IMG/VR virus record: IMGVR_UViG_3300017989_000216
Span: 1 to 39,321 of that record
Source of the DNA: a virus
Length of the DNA stretch: 39,321 bases
Direction: 5' to 3' (one strand)
This document shows positions 22,127-29,977 of this stretch, one piece after another; positions within the stretch are counted from its first letter, which is position 1; every line of letters starts with the position of its first letter. The notes under the pieces were generated by a model. It had not been told where the DNA came from and made no database searches. It saw nothing but the letters and a program-made list of their open reading frames with translations. Both the position numbers and the translations under genes were made by a program.

Positions 22127-22488
22127 ATTTAGTAGAGAAAAATAAAGAGTTTAAAGCGCAATACAAAGAGTTTAGACGCATAAGTCGAGAGCTGTTGAAA
22201 GGACCTGAGTTGAAGGTGCACGATCTTGCTGTAGACATGCGTATTTACGACTTGCGTGAAGAGATAGTAAAAGAGATAGAGAAGAAGCGTAAGAAGTTAA
22301 CAGAGCTCTACGAAAAGATTTATGACGGAGAGCCAAAGAGTAAAGATATAGATAAGTATATAGAGATATCAGAGGAGTTAATCCAGTGCGATGACTTTAT
22401 AGCGCCTGACTTGATGCAAACTATACGGGTATCACGTGATTTAGTTTGGGCCTTTAAGCATGCACAGGAGCAAAAAAGCATAGTCTAA
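22123..22488 (+). CDS. Charged helical protein, unknown (121 aa)
   Basis: The start is ATGA-coupled. Almost entirely Lys/Glu-rich helix (EKNKEFKAQYKEFRRISREL; REEIVKEIEKKRKKLTELYE) with a less charged C-terminal part containing two acidic turns. Long antiparallel coiled coil is likely. No family is recognised. Together with its neighbours it could form a scaffold-like complex. Confidence 0.65.
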   Translation: MNLVEKNKEFKAQYKEFRRISRELLKGPELKVHDLAVDMRIYDLREEIVKEIEKKRKKLTELYEKIYDGEPKSKDIDKYIEISEELIQCDDFIAPDLMQTIRVSRDLVWAFKHAQEQKSIV

Positions 22489-22500
22489 AGAGGAGATAGA

Positions 22501-23013
22501 ATGCATAGAGCAAGAGCATTGTATGCCATTTGTAACCGTGGCATGCATTCGATGGAAGCGTACGTTAAGTTGCAGTGGTTGATGTTTTATGCGGCAGTAT
22601 TTTTGGCTTTGATGTTAGCAATGTTTAGTTTTTTCTGGATCTTAAGCCGAGCCGTTAGCCGCATCATGGAGTACAGGACTAAGAGAAAGTACGACAGGGA
22701 GTTGAAGGAACATATCTTTGATAGAGATGAAATGATTAAGTGTCAGGAAAAGAGATGGGAGAACATGCAGGCTCGTTTGTTGAGCGCTGAGGGAGTGTCA
22801 CGAGGTTGCAGTGAGCATACCCATCATATGCGAGAGGAGGTTGTTTCGCTAAGAGATCGACTCGAAGCGACTCGCATAGAGTTACGTGATCTCAGGGAAG
22901 CCCTAGAGGAGTTGAAGAAGGCACCTAAGAAAGCAGCACGCAAGAAAAGGATGTCTAAGACTAAGAAATCTAGGAGTAAGCCTAATGATGTTACACGAGA
23001 CTCTCATATGTAG
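22501..23013 (+). CDS. Membrane protein with long coiled coil and basic tail (170 aa)
   Basis: GAGGAGATAGA precedes the ATG. A strong transmembrane helix lies at about residues 25-50 (LQWLMFYAAVFLALMLAMFS). Residues 58-140 form a charged helix with a well-formed heptad near 110-138 (VVSLRDRLEATRIELRDLRE). The C-terminus is very basic (KKAPKKAARKKRMSKTKKSR). The basic end could touch nucleic acid or phospholipid. Single-pass membrane coiled-coil proteins are typical of spanins and of virus-made membrane scaffolds; neither is proved. Confidence 0.7.
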   Translation: MHRARALYAICNRGMHSMEAYVKLQWLMFYAAVFLALMLAMFSFFWILSRAVSRIMEYRTKRKYDRELKEHIFDRDEMIKCQEKRWENMQARLLSAEGVSRGCSEHTHHMREEVVSLRDRLEATRIELRDLREALEELKKAPKKAARKKRMSKTKKSRSKPNDVTRDSHM

Positions 23014-23443
23014 TGTTATATCGCTCTTTTTTGTGTTCCCTATGGCTCTTGAAGGAGGCAAGAAGGAACAGCAGCAGATCTTTGATAAGTTGAACAAGAT
23101 GGAAAAGCAGATGCAGAAGGTCCGCTTTGCCACTGAGGACGATGAAGATAAGGTCTACGAGTCAACTAAGAATCCATATAAGGGGCTGTCTCAGTCAGCT
23201 GACTATGGGTTGAGAGCGATGACAAGTATCGCGTTTATGGTCTTTTTGATTAACCGTGAGTCGAAGCTAGAGGAAAAGCTTCAAAGGGAAGGGCTCACAA
23301 AGAACGAGATACAAACATTGGAGGATACGAAGAGTACCATCAAGATGTGCAAGTATTTGACGTTTATAGCAGGAACAACGTACGGGACGTTGTCTATTTA
23401 CAAGCTGGGAATGTACTTGAAGAATCTTGCTAATAAGAAGTAG
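22985..23443 (+). CDS. Multi-pass membrane protein, holin candidate (152 aa)
   Basis: Overlaps the preceding gene by 29 bases; AGGAG lies eight bases before ATG. Three hydrophobic segments are visible: about residues 6-22 (TLICSVISLFFVFPMAL), 77-92 (AMTSIAFMVFLINR) and 122-145 (CKYLTFIAGTTYGTLSIYKL). Between the first and second is a charged helical region (QIFDKLNKMEKQMQKV). This is the most holin-like protein in the genome by topology, but a long soluble domain inside it is atypical. Last gene of the cassette before an intergenic hairpin. Confidence 0.6.
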   Translation: MMLHETLICSVISLFFVFPMALEGGKKEQQQIFDKLNKMEKQMQKVRFATEDDEDKVYESTKNPYKGLSQSADYGLRAMTSIAFMVFLINRESKLEEKLQREGLTKNEIQTLEDTKSTIKMCKYLTFIAGTTYGTLSIYKLGMYLKNLANKK

Positions 23444-23456
23444 CCTTTATGTAAAC

Positions 23457-23494
23457 CCCGCCGGTTTTTGGACTCTCCCAGTTTTTCCGGCGGG
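23457..23494 (+). other. Intergenic GC-rich hairpin
   Basis: CCCGCCGG (23457-23464) pairs with CCGGCGGG (23487-23494); the 22-base loop is T-rich at both ends. There is no T tract after the stem in either direction. It separates the small-gene cassette from the zinc finger/TerL genes. Confidence 0.6.
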
Positions 23495-23513
23495 ACCTAA
23501 TAGGAGAAGAAGA

Positions 23514-23921
23514 ATGACGGATTTGTTGAAGGCAATTAAAGCGATAGTTGTACTCGAGAATAATAGTAATGATGGAACGTATCTTTCTGGTGAATGTCCC
23601 TTTTGCGAGGATCCCGGTAAGTCGTTCACCTATTCTCCTGGCAAAAACATATACTATTGCTTTGCATGTCATAAGGCAGGAGGAACGGTAGAAAAGTTTG
23701 AGAGTGATTTCCTTACTCGTTCACCGTTAGATCACTATAGATTTATAGAGAGTAACATCGATCTTATACTTGGAGATCTCAAGCCACATCTTTACTATGC
23801 AAAGCTGAGAAACAACAGGGAAGAAATCAATAAGATTTTGATAACGATGGAGTATTTGAAGAAAGTAGCAAGTGCGCTTAAGGAGTACGATGTCACAAGT
23901 GGAAGTGAAGATACACCTTAA
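23514..23921 (+). CDS. DnaG-type (CHC2) zinc-finger protein without a primase domain (135 aa)
   Basis: The start MTDLLKAIKA at 23514 follows TAGGAGAAGAAG; the longer in-frame version would run through the hairpin. Residues 26-60 fit the zinc ribbon of bacterial and phage primases: C28-x2-C31, 17 residues, C49-x2-C52, followed by HKAGGT. In DnaG this finger contacts single-stranded template. Here nothing resembling a TOPRIM or RNA polymerase domain follows; the rest (about 65-135) is helical. A stand-alone finger might recruit or inhibit the host primase or read template for the Rep-like protein. It overlaps terL by 32 bases. Confidence 0.8.
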   Translation: MTDLLKAIKAIVVLENNSNDGTYLSGECPFCEDPGKSFTYSPGKNIYYCFACHKAGGTVEKFESDFLTRSPLDHYRFIESNIDLILGDLKPHLYYAKLRNNREEINKILITMEYLKKVASALKEYDVTSGSEDTP

Positions 23922-25230
23922 CAGGTTTAAGCCTAGGGATTATCAGGAACCTATCTTTAAGGCTTTTTTTGAGGATAGGTTTAGAAGGCTAGTTATAGTG
24001 ATGTGTCGTCGTGCTGGTAAGGATCTATGTACATGGAACATAGTTATACGTGAGGCGGTAACGAAGCCTGGAGTTTATTACGTTGTTTATCCTACGTATG
24101 CTCAAGGTAAGAAGATTTTGTGGTCGTCAGTCACAATTCAGGGAGTTAGGTTTCTTGACTACGTTCCCAAGCAGTTGATCGAGTCTCTTAACTCCCAGGA
24201 AATGAAAGTCGTTTTAAGTAATGGCTCTATTATACAGATTATTGGTTCTGATAATCCAGATAGAATAGTTGGAACGAACCCATGTGGTGTAGTATTTTCT
24301 GAGTATGCGTTACAGAATCCGCGTATATATGCGTTGATGTCTCCGATTCTTGCGGCGAACAAGGGTTGGGCGATATTTCAGTCGACGCCACGAGGAAGGA
24401 ATCACTTTTGGGATTTATATCAGTTAGCCCTCAACTCTCCTGAGTGGTGGACGTGTAGGTTGGGTCTAAATGAGACAAGGCATATAGATCCAGCAGAGAT
24501 CGACAGGGAGATTGAAGAAGGATTAATGAGCCCCGATCTAGTTCAGCAAGAGTACTACGTCTCATTTGATGCGGGAGTTGAGGGTTCTTTCTACTGTAAG
24601 TACATAGATCGTATGAGATTGAACAATCAGATAACTGATGTTCCATGGGAAGGTGGCTTCAAAGTTCACACTGCATGGGATATAGGGGTTAGGGATTCCA
24701 CGACTATCATCTTTTTTCAGGTGATAGGGGAAAGTGTGAGAATAATAGACTATTATGAGAAGAATAAAGAAGGTCTTGAGCATTACGTGAAGTATGTGCT
24801 ATCCAAGGATTACACCTACGGTAAGCACATAGCTCCTCACGATATACAGGTTAAGGAGTTTGGCTCTGGCATGACCCGTATAGAGAAGGCGAAGCAGCTC
24901 GGGATTAGGTTTACGGTTGCACCAAAAGTTTCCATCATGGATGGAATTGAATCAGTACGTTCTGCTTTAAGTAAGATACGTATGGATGAGACTAAATGTG
25001 CTGGTCTTATTCGTTCGTTGGAGAACTATAGGCAGGAGTATGATTCGAAGAGGCAGGTATACAAGGACACGCCACTTCATGATAAGTACAGTCACGCGGC
25101 GGACGCGATGCGTTACTTGTGTATATCGTTGCCTAAGACGAGAGATAGTTTAACGTCGGAAGAGCTTGAGAAGATGCGTTACGAAGCAATCTATGGTGGA
25201 GAAGGTTCGTTACCGCCTTTTTTCAGGTGA
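23890..25230 (+). CDS. terL: Terminase large subunit (446 aa)
   Basis: The start MSQVEVKI at 23890 is inside the end of the preceding gene; the upstream in-frame ATG at 23872 adds MRLRST and is less likely. ATPase motifs: Walker A CRRAGKD (39-45), Walker B VVFSE (134-138) and coupling motif QSTPRG (164-169). Nuclease: TAWDIGVRDS with D264, and the terminal DKYSHAADAMRY pattern near 405-417. The protein pumps DNA into the prohead and cuts it. Length and motif spacing are normal for the family in podoviruses. Its distant small subunit is 20028-20534. Confidence 0.95.
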   Translation: MSQVEVKIHLNRFKPRDYQEPIFKAFFEDRFRRLVIVMCRRAGKDLCTWNIVIREAVTKPGVYYVVYPTYAQGKKILWSSVTIQGVRFLDYVPKQLIESLNSQEMKVVLSNGSIIQIIGSDNPDRIVGTNPCGVVFSEYALQNPRIYALMSPILAANKGWAIFQSTPRGRNHFWDLYQLALNSPEWWTCRLGLNETRHIDPAEIDREIEEGLMSPDLVQQEYYVSFDAGVEGSFYCKYIDRMRLNNQITDVPWEGGFKVHTAWDIGVRDSTTIIFFQVIGESVRIIDYYEKNKEGLEHYVKYVLSKDYTYGKHIAPHDIQVKEFGSGMTRIEKAKQLGIRFTVAPKVSIMDGIESVRSALSKIRMDETKCAGLIRSLENYRQEYDSKRQVYKDTPLHDKYSHAADAMRYLCISLPKTRDSLTSEELEKMRYEAIYGGEGSLPPFFR

Positions 25231-25247
25231 AAAAGAGGAGACTCTGT

Positions 25248-25688
25248 ATGAAACGTGCAATAACATTGTGTTGCATGATCGTGATGTTGGGAGCATTTTC
25301 GGCTTGTAATAAGCGCAAGAAGATTAATGCAAGCATAGCAACCCTTAGCACAGCTGTAGCTGGGGTTGTAGCGGCTAAGGTTGTAGATACCTCACTTGAT
25401 GTATCGAAGGCAACCATGAAGACAATGGGTAATACCTTCAAGAAGTTCATTCCCAAGCCATCTTGGTTTAAGATTCCATCACGGATGGCTGTGCCATTTA
25501 TCACTAAGAGTAAAGCGAAAGCATCTAAGCCACACGCTCCACATACGCACAAAAAAAGACCTAGTGTTAAGGTAAAAGAAGTCATCGAAACGCAGGAAGA
25601 AGTGACCATAAATGCGAAGCCTGTAATGAAAGAAGATCATACATGCTGCATTGCGGTCGAGTGCACCACAGGTGAAGACGCTGAGTAG
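25248..25688 (+). CDS. Predicted lipoprotein with basic region (146 aa)
   Basis: The ATG at 25248 has AGAGGAG eight bases before it; the GTG at 25227 is less likely. The N-terminus is a lipoprotein-type signal: a KR pair, hydrophobic core and AFSAC with C20 as the candidate lipid-modified residue (F at -3 is atypical). After it comes an alanine/valine-rich stretch (IATLSTAVAGVVAAKVVDTS), then a Lys/His/Pro-rich basic region (SKPHAPHTHKKRPSVKVKEV). Followed immediately by a small membrane protein, so an outer/inner spanin pair is a possibility. An exported protein of another sort is the alternative. Confidence 0.6.
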   Translation: MKRAITLCCMIVMLGAFSACNKRKKINASIATLSTAVAGVVAAKVVDTSLDVSKATMKTMGNTFKKFIPKPSWFKIPSRMAVPFITKSKAKASKPHAPHTHKKRPSVKVKEVIETQEEVTINAKPVMKEDHTCCIAVECTTGEDAE

Positions 25689-25957
25689 TGTTTAAGTACA
25701 TATTTTTAGCCTTCTCTTTGGTCGCTTTTATGATTTTGTATCACTGCGACCAGAGAGACAGGGCTGAGATTAAAAAGTCATGCAAGGAGATATGGTCTAT
25801 ATTGGATAGGCGTGCGACGTTTATGTTAGATAGGCTTCGAGGAATACCACACATAGTTATTTATGTAGATAAATCAGAGGATTGGTCTACGGATGAAGAA
25901 GAAAAGTCAGACATAGATGAGATCTATGGAGACGAAGTGTTGCATGTAAAAGAATAG
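25688..25957 (+). CDS. Small membrane protein with acidic tail (89 aa)
   Basis: Starts at GTG 25688, one base inside the upstream stop (TAGTG). An N-terminal hydrophobic helix (residues 3-18: KYIFLAFSLVAFMILY) is followed by a charged helix with DQRDRAEIKKSCKEIW and a basic patch, then a strand HIVIYVD and a very acidic end (STDEEEKSDIDEIYGDE). It could be the inner-membrane partner of the preceding lipoprotein. No family match. Confidence 0.6.
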   Translation: MFKYIFLAFSLVAFMILYHCDQRDRAEIKKSCKEIWSILDRRATFMLDRLRGIPHIVIYVDKSEDWSTDEEEKSDIDEIYGDEVLHVKE

Positions 25958-25975
25958 TATGGCTATGCTACTATT
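25953..25975 (+). other. Hairpin between the membrane gene pair and portal
   Basis: AATAGTA (25953-25959) pairs with TACTATT (25969-25975) around a nine-base loop, overlapping the stop of the upstream gene. No T tract follows. A shorter pair AGTCG/CGACT lies further on, before the portal start. Confidence 0.45.
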
Positions 25976-26027
25976 GTAAAAAGAACAGTCGTTTAAAAAG
26001 GGCGACTTAAAAAGCGAGGGTAGAAAT

Positions 26028-28094
26028 ATGCTTTTTCCTGAATTGGGTCCTCAGTTCTATGAGGAGAACGACAACGCTATTTTGGCCAGAATGTCTACCT
26101 TTTACAAGGACAGTATCACGATCAATCAATCTTTTTGGGAAGAAGCTCAAATCGACACGAGGTTCGAAGCGGGAGATCAAACCCTCTGGACTGACATGTA
26201 CGGGCTTATTCCACAAAATAGACGCAAGCAGTTCAATTTCAATCGTATACGTCGTGTTGTAAATATGATATCTGGTTGGCAGCGTAGAAACAGAAAATCG
26301 ACAGTTGTAACGCCAGTTGAGAACGGTGATATGGAGACCTCTGATCAATTCACAAAGATACTTATGTGGATTAATCAGAAGGAGGGGGTGCTAGAAACAG
26401 TTTCAGAAGCTTTTCATGGCTCACTTGTCACAGGTATGAACCTACTACAGGTGTGGGTAGACTATAGAACAGATCCTGTTTCAGGTTCTATCAAGGTAGA
26501 TAACTGTGCACATAATACATTTCTAATAGATCCTTACTTCCGTAAGAAAGATCTCTCTGATTGCAATGGTATATGGAAGCGTTCGTACCTCACACGCCGC
26601 GAGGTACTTTCGCTTCTGCCAGAGCAAGAAGACCAAATCATGTCTCTTCCTGCAAAGGATGATAGGGACGGTAAATTTAACTATATGCCTGAAAGTTTCA
26701 ATGTAGGTCCAAAGGATCTCATGGCATATGACGAGTACTATTACAAAGATTATCGTACGCAGAAGATGCTCATCGATACAGTTACTGGTGAAACAATGGA
26801 GTGGCGCGGAGACAAAGACGCGCTTAAGGAATATCTAAGGTTTTACCCTCAGGTCACGGTTACGGAATGTGAGATACCTACGGTTAAATTAGCCGTCGTC
26901 GTACAGGGTGCTGTAATGTATGACGGTCCTAACCCAATAGGTACGGATCGTTATCCATTTGTCCCAGTATTCGGATACTATAATCCGCAGATGTCCGATT
27001 ATTCGTGGAGGATACAGGGAGTTGTACGTGGACTCCGAGACTCCCAGTACCTTTACAATAGAAGAAAAGTTATTGAATTAGACATTCTCGAAAGTCAGAT
27101 CAACTCCGGGTTTAAATATAAGATTGATGCTCTGGTAAATCCTAAGGATGTATTCCTTTCAGGTCAGGGCAGGGGATTGGCTCTCAAGCAAGACGCGCAA
27201 ATGACAGACGTAGAACAGATCCTTCCTCCCCAAATACCGCCTTCAATGATTCAGTTGTCTGAAATTCTTGGTCGAGAGATACAAGAGATCTCTGGGGTCA
27301 ATGAAGAGTTGCTCGGTTCAGCGACTGATGAGAAGGCCGGTATTCTTTCGATGTTGCGTCAAGGTGCAGGCCTGACCACCTTACAGATACTGTTTGACCA
27401 GCTTGATAGGTCACAGAAGTTACTTGGCTCTCTCATGTTAGATATAGTTCAATCGAATTTCACTCCTGGTAAGGTGCAGAAGATTATAGAAGAGCAACCA
27501 ACAGCTCAGTTCTATAACAAAGCGTTTGGCAAGTACGACGCAGCGGTAGAAGAAGGGGTAAATACAACAACTCAGAGACAGATGCAGTTCGCACAACTCA
27601 TGCATCTTAAAGAGGCTGGATTGCCGATCCCTGACACTGTTATCATCGAAGCAGCTACCATTCAGAACAAGAAAGATCTTATCGAAACAATGCAGAATCA
27701 AGCAGATCAGCAGCAACAGATGGAGCAGATGCAACTGCAGGCACAGCTTGCAGAGCATGAAGCAAACATCGGGCTTACTAAGGCACGTACAGTTGCAGAT
27801 CAAGGTCTTGGTGTTGAGAGGTTTAGCCGTGTAGGTGAGAATGAGGCTCTTGCGGTAGAAAGACGAGCTGAAGCAGAGAAAGATAGAGCTATGGGTACCT
27901 TGAACATTGTTAAGGCAATGAAAGAAATCGAAGGTATTGACATTGAGCAGCTCGAGAAGCTTATCATGTTAGCTCGTATGCTAAGCGCGAAGAAAGAGAT
28001 TGAAGAAAATACAGTAGATAAGAAGCAGATGGGTTCTGTAGCTAGTGCTATGGAACGTGCCCAAAATGCAACACGAACAACCATGAGTGGTTAG
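26028..28094 (+). CDS. Portal protein, P22-type (688 aa)
   Basis: The length and order fit P22 gp1-like portals: an N-terminal YEENDNAILARM, FNRIRRVVNMISGWQRRNRK typical of the family, the clip/stem helices with SDYSWRIQGVVRGLRDSQYLYNRRK at about 325-350, then EISGVNEELLG and the TDEKAGILSMLRQGAGLTTL segment, and a long Gln/Glu-rich helical barrel tail (about 540-640: QADQQQQMEQMQLQAQLAEH). The portal dodecamer is the DNA gate between capsid and tail. A 71-base leader with short hairpins precedes it. It is followed by a GC-rich hairpin and a small gene. Confidence 0.9.
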   Translation: MLFPELGPQFYEENDNAILARMSTFYKDSITINQSFWEEAQIDTRFEAGDQTLWTDMYGLIPQNRRKQFNFNRIRRVVNMISGWQRRNRKSTVVTPVENGDMETSDQFTKILMWINQKEGVLETVSEAFHGSLVTGMNLLQVWVDYRTDPVSGSIKVDNCAHNTFLIDPYFRKKDLSDCNGIWKRSYLTRREVLSLLPEQEDQIMSLPAKDDRDGKFNYMPESFNVGPKDLMAYDEYYYKDYRTQKMLIDTVTGETMEWRGDKDALKEYLRFYPQVTVTECEIPTVKLAVVVQGAVMYDGPNPIGTDRYPFVPVFGYYNPQMSDYSWRIQGVVRGLRDSQYLYNRRKVIELDILESQINSGFKYKIDALVNPKDVFLSGQGRGLALKQDAQMTDVEQILPPQIPPSMIQLSEILGREIQEISGVNEELLGSATDEKAGILSMLRQGAGLTTLQILFDQLDRSQKLLGSLMLDIVQSNFTPGKVQKIIEEQPTAQFYNKAFGKYDAAVEEGVNTTTQRQMQFAQLMHLKEAGLPIPDTVIIEAATIQNKKDLIETMQNQADQQQQMEQMQLQAQLAEHEANIGLTKARTVADQGLGVERFSRVGENEALAVERRAEAEKDRAMGTLNIVKAMKEIEGIDIEQLEKLIMLARMLSAKKEIEENTVDKKQMGSVASAMERAQNATRTTMSG

Positions 28095-28112
28095 AGGTAT
28101 TATTTATAACCT

Positions 28113-28130
28113 TGCCGGGTAATTCCGGCA
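28113..28130 (+). other. Short hairpin after the portal gene
   Basis: TGCCGG (28113-28118) pairs with CCGGCA (28125-28130) around GTAATT. Followed by GTTTCC with no real T tract; a pausing or stability element at most. Confidence 0.5.
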
Positions 28131-28152
28131 GTTTCCAAAGAAAGGGCTTATT

Positions 28153-28383
28153 ATGGCCAGCAAAAAGAGATACTACGATAAGAAGATGTCCAAGATGGAG
28201 GGAGGCATGATCTCCGGAAAGCTTGGAATCGCGCTTATGCCACAAGACGTTGTCATGAAATATTATCCAAAAGATGGCAGCTATCTCCCAGAAAACCTTA
28301 ACGATGGCATGAGTGGCATCGATAAGCAGATCGGTGGAGATATGAGTGATACAAAGAAGAAGTTATCACCAACAAAATATTAA
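28153..28383 (+). CDS. Small portal-adjacent protein (76 aa)
   Basis: AAGAAAGGG precedes the ATG. Begins ASKKRYYDKKMSKME, then LGIALMPQDVVMKYYPKDG, and GMSGIDKQIGGDMS near the end. I recall small proteins of the pattern YYDG..MPQ...YP...GID.Q directly after portals in many marine and environmental phages, so this is a conserved family of unknown function. Basic and probably partly disordered. Confidence 0.75.
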   Translation: MASKKRYYDKKMSKMEGGMISGKLGIALMPQDVVMKYYPKDGSYLPENLNDGMSGIDKQIGGDMSDTKKKLSPTKY

Positions 28384-28411
28384 TTTGCTTCATTACTACT
28401 CTCTTGGCTGT

Positions 28412-28431
28412 GGGGGTGCTTATGCACTCCC
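28412..28431 (+). other. Strong GC-rich hairpin between structural genes
   Basis: GGGGGTGC (28412-28419) pairs with GCACTCCC (28424-28431) around TTAT, with one G-T wobble. No T tract follows. It stands just upstream of the AGGAGG ribosome site for 28453. Confidence 0.6.
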
Positions 28432-28452
28432 CGCCCTTAGTTAGGAGGAATT

Positions 28453-28677
28453 ATGCCGGTAAATATAAGAAAAGATGATGCGGCGCGTCGTATAGCGTTG
28501 AACATACTAGGAGAGCCTTCTGTAGGCCTTTACGATGCTTTTGGGAACAAGAAAAGGTATGTAAAGAAGAAGGAACTTAAAGATGCCGAAACCCTCTATC
28601 AAGAAGAAATCGACCCGGAAAAGATCAAAGGCAAAGCCTTCTGGAGCGGTATCCAAAAAAAAGACAGACGCTGGTAA
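28453..28677 (+). CDS. Small protein overlapping the next gene by 95 bases (74 aa)
   Basis: A strong AGGAGG ribosome site supports it. The protein begins PVNIRKDDAARRIALNILG, contains YDAFGNKKRYVKK and ends IQKKDRRW. No family is recognised. The last 31 codons are read in a different frame by the following gene, so both proteins are basic in the overlap. Both genes have good ribosome sites, so this looks like true overlapping coding. Confidence 0.7.
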   Translation: MPVNIRKDDAARRIALNILGEPSVGLYDAFGNKKRYVKKKELKDAETLYQEEIDPEKIKGKAFWSGIQKKDRRW

Positions 28678-28990
28678 GAAAAATCAGGTCGAGAAGCCTG
28701 TTGAAGAAGTTAAGGTTGCGAAAGAAGTCGAGATTCCGAAGAAGAAAAGCGAGAAACTCGAGCGTAAGCCTGGCTCATCTAATTCTGGTGAGTATACAAA
28801 TGTATCACCTGCCAATTTCGCAGGACGCTCCGGAGGTGCGTCCCCTTATTCATTTCCGATCAACACTATTAAAAGAGCAAGAAACGCACTCGCAAGGGCG
28901 CACTTTGCTCCAAGCCCTGAAGGTATTTGTAGGGAAGTTTATAAAAAGTGGCCTGAGTTGGATCCTAAGTCTAAGAAAAAGAAAGGATAA
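28583..28990 (+). CDS. Basic protein with conserved C-terminal helical domain (135 aa)
   Basis: AAGGAA lies eight bases before ATG. The first 70 residues are Lys/Ser/Glu-rich and probably disordered. The C-terminal part has the pattern FPINTIKRARNALARAHFAP then KKWPELDP, which resembles a short domain found in many phage and prophage proteins near portal or capsid genes (ypip...ARNALARV ... kyP). Function unknown. The 5' third overlaps 28453-28677 in another frame. Confidence 0.7.
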   Translation: MPKPSIKKKSTRKRSKAKPSGAVSKKKTDAGKKNQVEKPVEEVKVAKEVEIPKKKSEKLERKPGSSNSGEYTNVSPANFAGRSGGASPYSFPINTIKRARNALARAHFAPSPEGICREVYKKWPELDPKSKKKKG

Positions 28991-28992
28991 TA

Positions 28993-29187
28993 ATGGCGAA
29001 GAAAGCCGGATGCAAGAAGAAGAAAGCGCAGAAAAAAGTCAAAAAGGTAATGGAAGAGTGGAAATCTGGAGAGTTGAACATCGGGAAGAGCGACAAGAAA
29101 GTGAAGAGTCGGAAGCAAGCGGTAGCTATCGCTCTTTCGGAGGCTGGGATATCAAAGAAAAAGAAAAGGAAGAAGAAGGGTAAATGA
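28993..29187 (+). CDS. DUF6496-like basic protein (64 aa)
   Basis: The core VKKVMEEWKSGELNIGKSDK followed by KVKSRKQAVAIALSEAG is the DUF6496 signature, a small basic family frequent in phages with unknown function. Flanks are almost pure Lys/Arg (KKKKAQKK, KKKKRKKKGK). It may bind DNA or RNA during packaging or assembly. Start two bases after the upstream stop; ends with a four-base overlap with the next gene. Confidence 0.8.
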   Translation: MAKKAGCKKKKAQKKVKKVMEEWKSGELNIGKSDKKVKSRKQAVAIALSEAGISKKKKRKKKGK

Positions 29188-29459
29188 AGAAAAAAAGAAA
29201 CGTTAATTATCAAAAGAAGGAGGATGAAAAAACTGAACCTGAGGTAAACGTACAAGAACCTAAGGTAGCGGTTAAAGAAGCACCGGAGTCTAAAGAGGAG
29301 ATACCGATCGTTGACGAGGAGGAAATCAAGCCTCCTGGGAAGATGGAAAGGTTTCTTATGCTTCTAGTAAGAATTCTTAATCCTATCCTCCAGCTATTGG
29401 AGCATATGATTGCAAAAAGGAGAGCGAGACGACTAGCAGATAGAATGTCTCGTAAGTAG
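29184..29459 (+). CDS. Small protein with acidic/basic N-terminus and amphipathic helix (91 aa)
   Basis: ATGA overlap with the upstream gene. The first 50 residues are Lys/Glu/Pro/Val-rich and look disordered. Residues about 53-72 form a hydrophobic helix (MERFLMLLVRILNPILQLLE) that may be membrane-associated, followed by an Arg-rich end (AKRRARRLADRMSRK). No family is recognised. Position among capsid assembly genes suggests a minor virion or assembly protein. Confidence 0.65.
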   Translation: MKKKRNVNYQKKEDEKTEPEVNVQEPKVAVKEAPESKEEIPIVDEEEIKPPGKMERFLMLLVRILNPILQLLEHMIAKRRARRLADRMSRK

Positions 29460-29482
29460 TAAAAGAGTGGAAGAAGGAGAGT

Positions 29483-29974
29483 ATGGAAGAAGCAACAAAA
29501 AGGAAGACAGTAGGAGCAGAAGCTTTAGAGCTTTTGCAGAAAGAGCCGGGAACACACACAGCAGTTGATCAGATGCGTGAACAATTGGATGATTACGAAG
29601 CAAACATCCATGAGTGCATCAGAAAGAACAAGCGTAAGTTTCTCGGCGATTTCTATGTTGTGGTCATTACAAAGAAGGAGAAGCTAATGCAGAACGTGTT
29701 ACGCCACTACTTCTTTGCGCGACAGTCGTGTCCTACTCCAGACTATGATCAAGCAGTTTATAGATACATCAAAGCAGACGATAAGTTAGATTTTTTATGG
29801 GTTCTCCCAGCAGCTGATGCAGTGAACTTCATGAAGAACAATCCACACGCAATTAGTCAAGATAAGTACGAGCTACTTGGATATGTATTGCAGTTTGTTG
29901 ATGGTTCTCTATTAAGACTTGCTAAGAAGCTGAATATGGAGAAAAGGGATTCGAACATAATAGAAAAAAGGTGA
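29483..29974 (+). CDS. Conserved capsid-cluster protein (163 aa)
   Basis: AAGGAGAGT precedes the ATG. Residues 25-60 are a charged helix; the core has RKFLGDFYVVVITKKEKLMQ, RHYFFARQSCPTPDYDQAVY and LDFLWVLPAADAV followed by LLGYVLQF. The pattern VY.Y......L.FLWV.P is one I recall next to scaffold/capsid genes of other podoviruses with N4-gp56-type capsids. Function unknown, perhaps in assembly. Confidence 0.75.
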   Translation: MEEATKRKTVGAEALELLQKEPGTHTAVDQMREQLDDYEANIHECIRKNKRKFLGDFYVVVITKKEKLMQNVLRHYFFARQSCPTPDYDQAVYRYIKADDKLDFLWVLPAADAVNFMKNNPHAISQDKYELLGYVLQFVDGSLLRLAKKLNMEKRDSNIIEKR

Positions 29975-29977
29975 GAT

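Noticed and set aside
28701-29183. 160-residue ORF overlapping two late genes
   Set aside because: Alternative frame of Lys-rich sequence; the DUF6496-like frame and the conserved C-terminal domain frame are clearly the real ones.
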